Assembly (NCBI GenBank): GCA_003956705.1
Contig: QZCP01000412.1
Location: forward strand, 163,384 to 227,383
DNA: 64,000 bases
DNA from: Brevipalpus yothersi
Taxonomy: Eukaryota > Arthropoda > Arachnida > Trombidiformes > Tenuipalpidae
Direction: 5' to 3'
Notes under the pieces: model-generated
What the model was told of the DNA's origin: nothing
Databases searched by the model: none
The model's input: only the letters and a program-made list of their open reading frames with translations
In this document: piece by piece, positions 1 to 10,598 of the stretch
How positions within the stretch are numbered: the first letter of the stretch is position 1
Layout of the letters: every line of letters begins with the position of its first letter
Program-made: the position numbers and the translations under genes

Positions 1-46
1 TATGTGTTTTAAGATCTGAGATTCCACCAGGACGAAAAACACAGAT

Positions 47-558
47 TCAATATGGGCATTGGTATTGCCTCTTACCATGCGTTTGCCTCCTACTCTTCGT
101 CTCTTTCCGAGGCTCATCTATGGTAGGATATTTCATGGCATCCTCGTGAGAATATTCCTTCAATTCTGCTTCCCCTGGATCCACATCCCACATGGGTATA
201 CGATATATCCCGGGGAATGATCCAATGGCTTCCACTCTTCCATCCTCTAGCCTAACAAAACCATGAATCTTTGCTGGCCAATCGGTATCGTCATCACGTA
301 CTCTAACGGTCTCTTCTTAGAATGTAAAAAAATAAGGGAAAAAAGAAGAAAAAAATAATCATTAACATAAATTCAGAACAAGTCATAATGGAAGTGATGC
401 AAACTTACTCTTACTCTCGCAATTATCGTGGTATTCCAACTATTGCTCGAGGCTCGGGGATCGCTACTTCGCTTATCTAGCATCCTTTTACCAGAGGCAA
501 CTCTTAAGGGAGGATATGGCCTACCATTGATGAGTGTTGTCCTTGTCATTTTCGCCAT
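47..558 (-). CDS. hypothetical two-exon protein, 137 aa
   Basis: Model: exon 1 at 558-409 (start ATG at 558) and exon 2 at 310-47, joined across a 98-bp GT-AG intron that keeps the frame; the stop is at 49-47. No family is recognised. The N-terminus is basic (MAKMTRTT...) and Arg-rich, and exon 2 has an acidic, Trp/Pro-containing middle (DDDTDWPAKIHGF) and a basic tail ending in QYQCPY. There is no signal peptide or membrane segment. A second possible donor inside the tail (after ...QTHG) means the gene might instead continue left of the window. Codons in both exons look coding, but homology was not testable. It is transcribed away from the duplicated array. Confidence 0.45.
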
Positions 559-570
559 TGTGATGTCCAA

Positions 571-1655
571 GAAATGAATGAGATCACAAGAAAAAGTTTC
601 GGGTCTATATACTCCTCTTCCCTACTCCTATCAATGAGGCATTGATAATGACCCATGACCCCTCCTCCGTTGAAGACTAGTCAGATCAGACGGCCTTGAC
701 TCATATCATATTATCATGGTCACTGAAAGGCTATATCAAGTGACCCTGATTCATTTCATAGTCACCCAATGGCTAAATCCTTATTTAGGATATAAGTCAT
801 TGTCACTTGAGTGCCCAAATAAGTGACTCATATCTTTTCCAAGAATTTTAATAGCTCGCTCAGACAGCCCGCTCTCTGCGGCAACTAGTATTATTATCCT
901 CTCCTGTGATTGTTCCATTCTGTTGACTTGAGTGATTAATTGAGAATAATCTCTCATCACTTGTGCTTTGATTCAGCTTTTATCGTGTATAGTATTTCGC
1001 AACTTCATGTGAGTGTTACCATGATCCGATATATCGCTCCCATAAAAAAGTCAGAATATAGTTCAGGCTTTTTCCATGATAGGCTATTCCCAGGCTTTCG
1101 GTGATTAAAGCTAACTGTCATGGCCTGGATTTGCTTTATGGATTACATACATTAATTGCGGTTGAGATTTGATGGAGTCTATCGCTTCCCTGCAAGGTGT
1201 TCACCAAATCTCTGTCAGATGAATTGTCTACCATGATTCAAACTATCCCAATTAGAGCATTGCTCTAGCTTCTTTCGTATACAATAAAATATGATGATTA
1301 TGATTGTCAGTTCTTCTCGATAGCCATTGTGTCAATTCTCCATCTTTCTCATCGCCAAACGACCTCTTCCCCATCATCATTGATATTTAATCAATTCTTT
1401 ATGCTATTATCAATTTTCTATCTTTTTCTTTCTTAATCAGCTTCCTTCTTCATATCATAGATATTCAGACTTCACATGTCCAGGCATTTGCCTACAAGCC
1501 TCGATTATCAAACTTTGCATTTTCTTCAGAGTTGCTCAAGCGTGTTTCTACATATCTCTGTTCCCTTCTCGATCATTGACCATTGATTGCATTCAATTCA
1601 TCATTTAGGTGAGACAACTTCTTCATCTTGAAAGCTCCGGAAACGTGCTCGAAGT
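571..1655. other. non-coding stretch with a diverged copy of dispersed repeat R2
   Basis: No supportable ORF. About 940-1200 matches the dispersed block here called R2 (key words: CTTTTTCCATGATAGG, then a GACTGTCATGGCATGGATTT-like stretch) that also occurs near 3.9, 15.1, 18.3, 23.2 and 27.8 kb. In those places R2 lies upstream of a BEN-like family unit, so this copy may mark the left edge of the array. Confidence 0.5.
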
Positions 1656-2403
1656 ATGAGTGAACAGAGGTCCGAGAATATTGGCAACGATGAGTTGATC
1701 AATCTGTGAGTTTTACTCAATTCCGCGCGTTAAAAGTCTCTCAATAATAGCCATGTCTGGATGATTTCCTCTTTTTCTCCTCTCTAGACATCATCTGGAA
1801 CTTTCGATGAACCACCTTGCCAGTATCACGATCTTAGAGGTAAATTCTTTTCTGACAAGGAAGCTATCAAGTTTTTTCTCAACCCACTTCTCATTAAGCC
1901 GTACAAATGTGAAATTGTCAGCATAGAATATCTCACCAAAAGATCAAAACAGGAGGATCAGGCTGGAAATCTCTTTTCCGATCGATACCCTTTGCTAGAT
2001 GAAAGAAAAAGAGAAAGAATTCCATGGACAGATGGTGAAAGAGTCTCCTACCTTGCTGGTTGAGTTCCATCGTCTTCTTGGTGAAGTTGATTCAAACCGC
2101 CTTCTTCTTCATCTCAGCAATGTAATATCAATTGAAGACAACTTGAGAACCCCAAATAAAATGAGTTACAGCGGACACAAAACAAACACAAATGACCCCT
2201 ATGAAATTGTAGAATTTCCTCACATGGTAGTTCTATACTGTGAAAAAAGTGCCTCTATAAACGGTCATGATTGCAATTGTTTACTCACATGTGAGACTTG
2301 GATAAATCTATGTTCTTGTCTCTTTAAAGAAGGCAAAATTGATCGAAAAAAATTTGAGAGCAGGATCGATCCCAATTTTCCAAAAGTTAGGAGCTCGAGC
2401 TAA
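1656..2403 (+). pseudogene. unknown gene or remnant with a frame break near 2.06 kb
   Basis: An ATG at 1656 begins MSEQRSENIGNDELIN, followed by a plausible donor at about 1706. After an acceptor at 1786-1787 a frame is open from 1788 to a TGA at 2061-2063 (contains KFFSDKEAIKFF and LIKPYKCEIVSIEYL). A second frame, shifted by +1, is open from 1999 to 2403 and contains a Cys-rich stretch (HDCNCLLTC...CSCLFKEGK). The two halves look like one protein broken by a frameshift around 2000-2063, or joined by an intron too short to define. The exon 1 phase does not join the first frame cleanly. No family recognised, and no second copy was found in the window. Confidence 0.35.
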
Positions 2404-2559
2404 GATGATTAGCTCGAAGGCGAGAAGATAGTCCAGAGAGCCTTCATGCAGTTCGCGATCTGGACAGTACCTGAGTCTACGAATCTGATATCCGATATTT
2501 TCAGTATCTGATACATGATACATTGCACATTACATCATATTTGTTTGTTGTCAAAATAA

Positions 2560-3303
2560 TAGCCATAAGGAGCTAAGAGTGTTTCTCTTTAGCTGAACAA
2601 ATACAGGTATGCCAAAAAGCTCCAAAGCTCAATTTTTCCGGATTAATCCTATCGATTACTGAGATATATACAAGAATAGATTCACAATCACGTTTTCAAA
2701 TTTTCAATTACGTCCACAGCTATATTGTGACAGCAGAGCTCGAAAGCAATTTAAGTGATATAGTTTTTTCTTGTTTGCTCTATTTTGTGAGGCAGATTGT
2801 TGCACCCTAACTGCTCAGAGAATAGGAGATGATTGTTCGGCCAGTATCTAAGGAACTTTTGTTGAGAAAATCAGCTAACCAGCAGCGATATCACGAAGAT
2901 AACGGTGATGACTTGATGGAGTACCTGGCATATATCCTGTAGATAGCTGGTCACAGAATAATGGATCTGAAGGACGAGAAAGTGAAAGACGAACATATAA
3001 AGAATAGAATGGAAAGGGTCCTTGGAGTAAGGAGTCATTATATTACCCGTTGGGTTAGCGATCTGTTTCATGGGAGAAATGTGGGTTGTCTTTGATAGCC
3101 TCTTCACCGATTCCGATCCTGAGGGACACAAGAGAATTTGCATTGTCTGTAGGAAAAAGATGGACTCTCTTAGGGATGTGAAGATACACATTTACGATAA
3201 AAAATGTTTTTTCATCTCGATAGCTGAGGCATATGAGGAGGAAGGGGACGAAGTGGAAAAAGAAGAAGAGAAAAACGAACCTGTGGATAGAAATAGAATC
3301 TAA
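2560..3303 (+). pseudogene. broken copy of the C2HC zinc-finger gene
   Basis: Closely parallels the intact copy at 22,163-22,621. The same coding blocks are present (VSRPVSKELLLRKSANQQ-like start, then YHEDNGDDLMEYLAYIL, then a C-x2-C finger IVCRKKMD and an acidic tail). It carries an in-frame TAG at 2941-2943 where the intact copy has CAG, a frameshift upstream around 2790, and a small frame change just before the finger. The finger half remains open at 3070-3303. It cannot encode a full protein. It sits at the left end of a duplicated block (about 2.56-6.3 kb) whose partner is about 21.9-25.3 kb. Confidence 0.7.
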
Positions 3304-3559
3304 TCTACCTGTTTTCTCTTCTTCATACAGTCGATTTAATAATGATTGAGCAAAATATTGGCAACAGGGTTGCATTGGCTAGTGTTCTTATCACCAATAT
3401 TTGGATCAATCATTATCGAATCGGCAGTATATTAAATCTTGAATCGATACCGTAATAATCAATTGTAACTCGTGAACTTGATAACTGTTGCCTGTCGACA
3501 TTCGGATAAAATGAATTTGCTAAATAAATAAACTTGATATAAGTACAATGAATCGTTCA

Positions 3560-5420
3560 TTGAAACTGGAAGGAGGAGAGTGCTTTGAAGGGCTTACATG
3601 ATCGTTAAAGAGTAAGAATGAGGGGGTTGAGCAAAATTACCTTGACCTGGTAGTGGCATACATAGGCACACATACAGTAGCTGCCAGAGAAGAAGATATA
3701 GTAAGACTTGACACTTGTAGCTATTTCATCTTTGTCAAGTTCTCATGAGAGGAAATTTTTTCATCATTTTCCTTATTATTCTTCTCTCTCGTACTTGTTT
3801 CATTCCTCTATTGACTTTATTGGAAATATTCTCTGATCACTTCGAGCTTTATTTAGCTCTCGTAAAGTTTGAAATTTTGCAACTTGATGCAAGAATAATC
3901 ATTATCTGATAGATCCCTCTCATGACAAAATCGAAACATAGTTCCAGCTTTTTCCATGATAGGTTATTCTCGGGCTTCCGTTGATTGGAGCTGGCTGTCA
4001 CGGCATGGATTTTCCTCATATATTACACCAATCGATCAAAAAAAGTCTATTGCTTCCACGCAAGGTGCTCTCCAAATCCCTTTTGGAAGGAAGTGGCAAT
4101 CATGATGGCCAGTTTTGTTTGATGGCCATCGGATAGACATCTCAATGCTACCCTTCAGATTCCAATCACAATTTTCAGGTCATTTTCCTTCGCGTTCTGT
4201 TTACTTGCTTGATACCGATAACTTCTTTATTTCCTATGCCTCTTTATTGAATGACTCATCAACTTCTTATATACCTTCTCGATGGCACCAAAATGAATGG
4301 TTTCGAGAAGTTCATCCAGAGTTTTGACGAAAAAAAGACTTCAAGAGAAAGATGTTAAATAGAACGTCGTGAAAAAGTCCAAAAAGAGGTCTGAAGTCTT
4401 CGAGAAGGCTCCTCTTATGGGAAAGCAATCAAATGAGGTGAATTTATTCAAATTTTCTGTTTGAAGTTTTCTAGCATACCCCCATCATTGTTGATTTCAT
4501 CTTCCTCAGCCTGGACCGTCTCGAGGTATCCCTCTGAATCACATGATAAATCAAGTGAGGTCAGTTCACTCATTCTTTAAATGGACTTGGCGAGAACGTT
4601 TGGGTGCATGTTAATTTTTATTAATTTTGTTCTTCCCAGGTATCCAGCAATTGCGAAACTTCCTATCAAGATTCGATGGCACCAAAACAAATGTTTTCGA
4701 GATGCTCATCCATAATTATGTCAAGAGAAAGACTTCAAAAGAAAGATTATAAACAGAAAACACGAAAAAATCAAGAAAGTCTCGAGTCTGTGAGAACACT
4801 TCTCCCATGGATAAGCAATCAAACGAAGTAAGTTGATCGAATGTGTTCAAGCTATTTACCGTATTTAGGCTCATTTTCACCATTGCTTATCCTCTCTTTC
4901 TCAGCCTGCACCGTCTAAAAGTAAAAACGCTTCAATGAACGACTTGAAGAATGGCCTAAGGACCCTTAGAATCTGAAACTGTTTCCACAAAGATAATCAG
5001 TGTGAAGTTCTTTCTGCTCATTAGGTTTCGTGTTGTTCACCCGGGTCAATTATGTATGGAAAAATACAACTGAAACTGGTCCTAAAGATATTCTTAGAGG
5101 CTATAGCCCCACAGAACTTCTTAGAGTACACATGTTTTTGCTGTCTACCCGAGCCAAGCCCATAGATAGCTAGTTCTGATGGAAGGCGTGCGTTTGGAGC
5201 CCAGTGAAATATAAAAATCACATGTATATTCGTTTCTGTGCCGAATGCATCCAGACATCGATCAACTTGATATTGCTTGGGAAGAATTTAAGAAAGAGTG
5301 TTCCGAACTCTTCTCTCCCCTTTGGTAAAATCGACGAAGGAAGAAATCTTGACGACCATTTTTCAAACCTGCTTGGTCACACACAATCTACAATCTTGTG
5401 CCATTCTGGTAAATAAAATT
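3560..5420 (+). pseudogene. dead BEN-like family member (copy A) with its upstream block R2
   Basis: R2 (about 3840-4180) is followed by relics of the family exons: a basic first exon (about 4324-4438, AAGTCCAAAAAGAGG core), a CCTGGACCGTCTCGAGG linker exon at about 4512, a second first-exon-like segment at about 4640-4830, a linker at about 4910, and the domain exon from about 5026. The domain exon opens well (NYVWKNTTETGPKDILRGY...LLRVHMF) but loses frame at the conserved Phe-Gly-Leu-Tyr-Pro site (CTGTCTACCCGAG) and meets TAG within 30 bases. The paralogue at 22.9-24.8 kb has the same break, so the gene was already dead when the block duplicated. Confidence 0.7.
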
Positions 5421-5429
5421 AAGCTACTA

Positions 5430-5811
5430 CTAGAGGATCCGCTCACTCCGCTCGTTCCGTTCGCTCGTTTTTTGGTCTAATACATAAGTTAGAACTTTGA
5501 ATTCCTAACTAATGAACTAATTTTAGAATAGAATAGATAATATTCAGTAAGATTGGCAAGTTGAAGGTCTAAAACTTTTACTGAAAATTGTCCTCAAATA
5601 GCTCGTTTTCTCTTTTTTCCTACTGAAATGCCTTTTCTTCCATTTCTCCAGATCCAATTTGTCAAATTCTATCCATTACCTTCGAATAACATTCTTCTTC
5701 AAACTATCGAGTCCTCTTTTGTTTATGAGGCTCAATGTTTATAAGGCAGTGGAGGCAGTGGAGGCAGTACAAGGCCTTAAGTGATCAATTTTTTTTATAT
5801 TAATACAAGAT
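5430..5811 (+). other. about 380-bp insertion relative to the paralogous block
   Basis: The sister block at about 24,775-24,785 runs from CTACTA straight into TTTCAGAGATCAAG. Here roughly 380 bp intervene. The insert opens with a CpG-rich stretch of CGCTC-like words (5438-5474), unlike its surroundings, and near its end has GGCAGTGGA tandem repeats (about 5745-5770). No terminal inverted repeats or target-site duplication are visible, so it may be an insertion here or a deletion in the sister copy. No ORF is supported. Confidence 0.5.
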
Positions 5812-6217
5812 TTCAGAGATCAAGAAGTCAAAACCAAATGGATGTTCATAGTTTTCAAATAAAGAACGAAATAAAGAAAGAGGAAGAGAAAATGAAACTT
5901 GTCTCATGCTCATATGTATCTGATTTCAAATCTTGGCGCCATCCAAAAGAAGTATGACGAAATGCATAAGCCAAAACGCCTTGGTCACTTGTTTTCGGGA
6001 CATTGTCTAAATGGTATAAGTAGATTATGAGGGTGTATGAGTTTTCATACGATAGGCCCTGCACAGCTAAATTGTTTTCAGATTTGAACAAAAGTCTTAA
6101 AAAGTGATCAATGGGATTAGAGAGTCTCTCAATGAGAGAGAGAGAGAGAGATGATAATTGTCATGTTCATTCTTATCTCAATTTCGTTCATCAATCAACT
6201 AACTTCATTGGACGTGA

Positions 6218-6301
6218 GAACGGATTTACCGTTATTCAGGAACAGCTTTCCCGCTCAAAGCTAGTTGAAGAAGAATGTCGCCCATATGCGCCACTATGAA
6301 A
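6218..6301 (+). promoter_or_regulatory. dispersed upstream block R1 with E2F-like site TTTCCCGC
   Basis: R1 reads ...TTTACCGTTATTC...GCTTTCCCGCTCAAAG...GAATGTCGCCC..GCGCCACT. The TTTCCCGC at 6247-6254 matches the E2F/DP consensus TTTSSCGC. R1 precedes several gene units in the array (10.3, 17.9, 21.7, 25.3 and 27.5 kb; degenerate at 14.3 kb). A promoter role is inference from position and motif. This copy is interrupted right after GCGCCA by the transposon at 6302. Confidence 0.5.
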
Positions 6302-7397
6302 CAAAGAGTAGTAATACTCTTTGTTGGAATTACTCTCCTTATTTCCCACGCACGCGCAAATTTACTCACGCTTGTGTTTACTTTGTTCATCACCAGTATG
6401 ACAGAATGTGTCCTTATCCATATTGATTTCCAGCACGCTGTACCCCTTAAAGTGAATTAATAAATTACTAAAACCTTGCGTTATTCTGAACAACAGCTCA
6501 ATTGTTGCCATCAGCTTGCTGAGTTCCCAACATTTCCTTCAGAATGTATTCACCCAAAATAAGAGAAAAGGATCCCTGTAAGGTGAGTAAGATAGTCATG
6601 ATGTTTTCAATGAGTTGATTGTTTTCTTTCCTCAGCCCGTAAAAGTAAGCCTCCTTTCAACCTTTTCATTGGGTAAGCGGGAGAAATACCTTGTGTACCG
6701 TGATGTTGCATTCCTAGATTTCCTTCTGGCGGAGGAACAATACGATTTGTTGAGAAAATACTTAAAGATGCCACTCAGAGGAATGCGAACTATCATGTAC
6801 TGGAAGAAATATCCAAGTGATATTAAAAATTTCTATTCGATGCTACCACCAGCTGAAATTGTGGAAACTTCTTTTGATAAAACCCAGAAAAAGGAGATTT
6901 TGGATATTTTCAAGAAAATCTTTCCAGATGCTTCACGGGGTGCAGCGCTGACATGCTATGAATTGTCACTTGTCAAGGACCTTTACAAATAAGGCTTTGG
7001 AAGACCTCGAAACTATAATAATCTGGAATGGATATTTTCATAAATATTCAAATTATCAAATTATTATTATTTGTATTTTATTCACCAGCGTAGATAGTCT
7101 ATTGTGTTCTCTGTTGAGTCAACCCGCATTTTTTACTGAGAAGAGTTTTCCCTAGAAATCTGATTCGATTTGCTTTCATTTCTGTTTATTCTGTAATTTC
7201 CATTTTAAATCTCTGAGAATTTTCGAGGAGAATCAAATTTGTACTTTAGGGTAGTTAAAGGAGGGAATATCAATCAAACCTATCTCGATTAAATAATACT
7301 TATCGATTTGAAATAAATCTTTTCTTATTAATTATTCTCTCTCTCTCTCTTCCCACCTTCACTCACCTTGCTCCTATTGGTACTCTTTGCTATGAAA
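6294..7397 (+). mobile_element. non-autonomous hAT-like element with 8-bp target duplication
   Basis: The element proper is 6302-7389 (1,088 bp). It starts CAAAGAGTAG and ends GGTACTCTTTG, giving 9-bp perfect terminal inverted repeats (CAAAGAGTA / TACTCTTTG). It is flanked by identical 8-bp direct repeats CTATGAAA at 6294-6301 and 7390-7397. The paralogous block has the uninterrupted site CTGTGAAA at 25310-25317, and alignment resumes on both sides. Eight-bp target duplications with short inverted ends are the hallmark of the hAT superfamily. No transposase is recognisable, so it would move only in trans. It carries the two-exon gene at 6544-6992. Near the left end, CAAAGAGTA-GTAA-TACTCTTTG also forms a small internal palindrome. 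Confidence 0.75.
6544..6992 (+). CDS. two-exon gene inside the hAT-like element, unknown function, 131 aa
   Basis: Exon 1 is 6544-6582 (MYSPKIREKDPCK, donor AAG|gtgag), exon 2 is 6636-6992 (acceptor ctcag|CCC), with phases in agreement. The first residues of exon 2, Pro-Val-Lys-Val-Ser, resemble the Pro-rich linker exons of the BEN-like family, and the C-terminal part (KKEILDIFKKIFPDAS) resembles that family's helix followed by (I/F)-(Y/H)-P-D-A. The rest (LDFLLAEEQYDLLRKYL, GMRTIMYWKKYP) is not recognisable, and it does not look like a hAT transposase dimerisation domain, though a transposase remnant cannot be excluded. It lies wholly within the 1,088-bp element, so if functional it is transposon cargo. 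Confidence 0.5.
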
Positions 7398-7593
7398 TGT
7401 TATTCTTTCGTCAATTGACGAAATGTTGCTTGCAGTATTTCATCATCTTTCATCAAGTTGTTGTGAGAAAAACTTTACTTTATTATCGTCTTTTCTTTTA
7501 TGTATACAATTTCTTTTTCATTTTGTTCGCTAATCACGTTGACTTTTAGTGGGATTCTTCTTAGTGTCACTTTGATTTCAGTCAGTGGTCTTG

Positions 7594-8219
7594 ATGGCAC
7601 CAAAACTAAAACTTTCTAAAAATGCTAAACAGAACGCTCGGAATAAATCCAAAAAGACGTCCAAAGTCTGTGAGGAGGCTCCTCTAACGGACAAGCAATC
7701 AGATGTGGTAAATTTATTCAATGTGTTCGATATTGTATGAGCGATATTTGAGCCCATATTCATCGCTGTTTATTTTATATTCCTCAGCCTGTGTCGTCTA
7801 AAGGTGGTGAAAGCTCCTCTGAATCACTCGAAAAATGGCGTTATTCACTACGATCAGGTAAAAGTCTGGAACCGTTCCAACTGATTGACTTCAAATATTT
7901 CTGTTCATTAGGCCTGCGGTTTTACATCCGAGTTAATTATGTATGGAAGCAGCGTGTAAGTCGTCGGGTGGATATTCTGAAAGGCTATTGCTCTGCAGAT
8001 CTTCTTAGAGCATTCATGTTTTATGGACTTTACCCTCACGAACATGTTAGATGGGTAGTTCTGGTTGATCACAAGCGCATAAAGCCCGAAGAACTGGGTA
8101 AAACAGACATTTTTCTAATGGTCCGTGATATTCATCTTGATACAAACTTCCACGAAATGAACCGTGTTTGGGATGAATTCTTGAAAGAGTGTGCTAAACT
8201 CTTCTTCCCCCTCCGGTAA
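7594..8219 (+). CDS. BEN-like family protein, intact copy B, 163 aa
   Basis: Exons 7594-7707, 7788-7857 and 7912-8219; all phases agree. Residues 1-38 are basic (MAPKLKLSKNAKQNARNKSK...) and could direct nuclear import. Exon 2 gives a Ser-rich linker (SSKGGESSSESLEKW). Exon 3 holds the roughly 95-residue domain: DLLRAFMFYGLYP, then RIKPEEL, then a helix and IHLD, then NRVWDEFLKECAKLFF. The second intron is 54 nt, in frame and without a stop, so retention would only add 18 residues. The pattern (helix, Leu-x-Pro, helix ending in a Tyr/His-Pro-Asp turn, Trp...Cys...Leu) resembles the DNA-binding BEN domain; this is pattern recognition, not a search result. Closest relative here is the 25.5-kb copy. 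Confidence 0.7.
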
Positions 8220-8509
8220 AATCGACGAATCAGTTCAACATACATGACAAGGGCTGAGTAGCTCAACATCGATCTTCTCAATATATTGCCTTTTAAACAT
8301 TAGTTGTGTGTGTGTTTGAGTGCATGTTTTTAATGATCATCATCAAACTTTGACCGGTTTGTTTATAATTTTGTTATTGTTGTCATTTGAAAGTGGTGAC
8401 AATTTTGGATGGATAGTTGCCATTTTTTCACCTTTCAGTTGGTTGAATCAATAAAGTAAACAATAAACAAATCTTCATCTGGTACATAAATATATACACA
8501 CACATCGAT

Positions 8510-9460
8510 ATGGTGCTATCAAATGCAACGATTTTGTCTAGACAATGTTTGTCTCGACTGAATTTGTATTCAAGGTGGTTTGGATAATTGATACACATTT
8601 CTCTCCCATGTTCTTGATCCGAATGATTTGTAAAGTGTATTTATATCCGATTTTGTTTTTTCTTGTAGATGTTTTCATACATCTCCAGTGTCCGGAGCAG
8701 AATTTGGCTGGTTCAATAAGTTTATCAACATACCCAAACCGGAGCCAAATGAACAGCCAAAAACTGGACTACTTGCTGATATTAGTGCAGTTTATGAGCT
8801 GCAAAGTGAGTAATTGAATTGATCTAGACTACTTAATAGGCTGTCATTTGCTGAATATTTCCTTTCAATATATGTTTTGCAGAAGAAGACGTTCGACCAG
8901 GCCACATGGACGATTACCTTAAATCTTTGTATGTTTAGTTGGTCTATCAAAACAATCGAATCATCAAGCAATGCTCACTATTTTTTTGTAGAGAATATTT
9001 TGTCCAAGGAACTCGAAACAAAACTCCTGGTTATGAGCTTGTTGGAAGCTTCCGTGTTCTGATAGGAGACCAGGATCGAGTCAGTGAGTTCGATTGAATC
9101 ATTTGATGCAAAGAAGAAGTTTAATGATTTTTCATCGTCTAATCTCAATTTCACTAGTAAATCTTTGGCGTTTTGATAACGGTTATTCCAATGCAAGTAT
9201 GCTACAGAACAATATTCAGCAAGACTCAACTCTGGTCAAATTGGAAAACGATCGTCTGAAATGTCTGCGTAAGCGAGGGAATCAAATGCTATTGGCCTTT
9301 TCTTTTTGGGACACTGCAGTTCCAGCTCAGAGAAATGGCTTCTATGAAATGCGTTCTTATGTGCTAAAGGTTTGTATCTCCATGCTCTTTTGCTGTAATG
9401 AAGACAATTCTTTTGGGGACAATGATAAATCTCTCCTTCTCTCTTGTAGAGTGTATAGAC
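8510..9460 (+). pseudogene. truncated NIPSNAP copy (exons 1-5)
   Basis: Nearly identical to the first five exons of the intact gene at 30,031-31,437. Exon 1 is 8510-8574 with the same mitochondrial-type leader (MVLSNATILSRQCLSR); exon 5 ends at about 9369 (EMRSYVLK). All five exons and their splice sites are still open. After exon 5 the homology runs through the next intron, then breaks at about 9450 where exon 6 should start and a different fragment (ending near 9530) is joined. The last four exons are absent, so the conserved C-terminal half is missing. The upstream flank from about 8230 is duplicated with it (partner about 29.75 kb). Confidence 0.85.
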
Positions 9461-9469
9461 GATGAGCCG

Positions 9470-10020
9470 TACACAGCTAAATTGTTTTTAGATTTAAACA
9501 AGTCTTAAAAAGTGATCTAATCACTTAAAGAGAGAGATGGACCATCGATCTCATGTTCATTTTTATCTCAATTTCGTTCATCAACCAACTAGCTTCGTTG
9601 TCATCTTGTCATCAAAATCTCATATCACCATTCTTATCAGCCATGTTCCTTCGATTGCTCATCTCTGAAACTCTACTTTTGAGGTTAAAAATTTTGTCTG
9701 TTTTTGGAGCCCCTCACAAGCCTCTCATCATCTCTTCATCCACGACAGTTCTCATATTGTCAATCTGTAACCATTAATATGAATTCGAATAAAGACTAGT
9801 TGACCGACAGTTTTTTAAGAAGAATCCTAAGGGAAGCTATCGACCAGTCACATAGACCCTCGAGCTGTATCAATGCACATCTTAGCTACTCATATCCTAT
9901 GATTAAATATTCAGTATTTTATATCTCCCAGTTGTTCTCTTTCAGCCATTTTCTCCTTTCTGGTCATTAACCTCAGGTGTCCTCTTCACTTTTCCCTTTT
10001 CTTCATTCTTATCATGCTAA
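9470..10020 (+). other. patchwork of duplicated 3' flanks, no gene
   Basis: 9470-9530 matches the gene-end fragment also found near 6060 and 10150. 9600-9750 matches 17,400-17,550, the sequence following the membrane-protein fragment (shared words include CACTCTACTTTTGAGG and AAAAATTTTGTCT). 9780-10020 shows nothing recognisable. Confidence 0.5.
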
Positions 10021-10203
10021 TTGTTCTCAATGGCCTTCAGTCATCTATCAGACGACGACGTCTTGGTCACTTGTTTTTTGGACACTGTCCAAATGATATT
10101 GGTAAATGATATCTCTCAAAATGTTTATGAATGTATGTTCCACAGGCCGTACACAGCTGAATCGTTTTTAGATTCAATCAAAAGTCTCAAAAAAGTGATT
10201 TGA
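10021..10203 (+). pseudogene. repeated gene-end fragment with a small intron (one of four)
   Basis: A short exon reading RRRLGHLFFGHCPNDI ends at a donor (about 10103), and a second exon starts after ..ccacag at about 10145. Related copies are at about 5960-6090, 24,970-25,090 and 29,540-29,600 (the first two share the word CACTTGTTTTCGGGACA). Depending on the join, the tail is GRTQLNRF or GPTQLNCFQI before a stop. No start exon is found, and the protein is not recognised. Each copy lies shortly before or near a GA tract and block R1, so it looks like the tail of an ancestral neighbouring gene carried along in the duplications. Confidence 0.35.
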
Positions 10204-10209
10204 TCCCAT

Positions 10210-10213
<4 letters not shown>

Positions 10214-10251
<38 letters not shown>
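10214..10251 (+). repeat. (GA)n microsatellite before block R1
   Basis: Uninterrupted AG dinucleotides. The same arrangement (gene-end fragment, GA tract, R1, family gene) occurs at 6130, here and at 25,119-25,161, so the tract is part of the duplicated unit and could aid unequal exchange. Confidence 0.9.
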
Positions 10252-10254
<3 letters not shown>

Positions 10255-10317
10255 TCAATGTCATGTTCATTCTTATCTCAATTTCATTAATCAATCAACT
10301 AACTTCGTTGGACGTGA

Positions 10318-10400
10318 GAATGGATTTACCGTTATTTGGGAACACCTTTCCCGCTCAAAGTTAGTTGAAGAAGAATGTTGCCCATAAGCGCCACTATTGA
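10318..10400 (+). promoter_or_regulatory. upstream block R1, copy before gene C
   Basis: TTTCCCGC at 10347-10354 followed by TCAAAGTTAG and the GCGCCACT word. It lies about 250 bp upstream of the ATG of the next family gene. The intervening sequence ends in a 3' splice-like ..tttcag just before that ATG, suggesting a 5' UTR intron shared by the family. Confidence 0.5.
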
Positions 10401-10598
10401 GACTGCGAAATATTGCGTCTAGTATTTCATCATCTTTCATCAAGTTGTTGTGAGAAAAATTTTCTTCAATTAATAGAGCTTATTATCGTCTTTTCTTTTG
10501 TGAATACAGTCACTCTTCCATCTTTATTGCTAACAATCTTTCATCAAGTTGAGTTCTAGTGGGATTCTTCAGAGTGTCACTTTGATTTCAGTGTCTTG

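Noticed and set aside
7858..7911. Reading straight through the 54-nt intron of copy B as coding
   Set aside because: The paralogues at 25.5 and 28.1 kb have the intron at the same place with stops or a different length, and donor and acceptor match consensus, so splicing is preferred.
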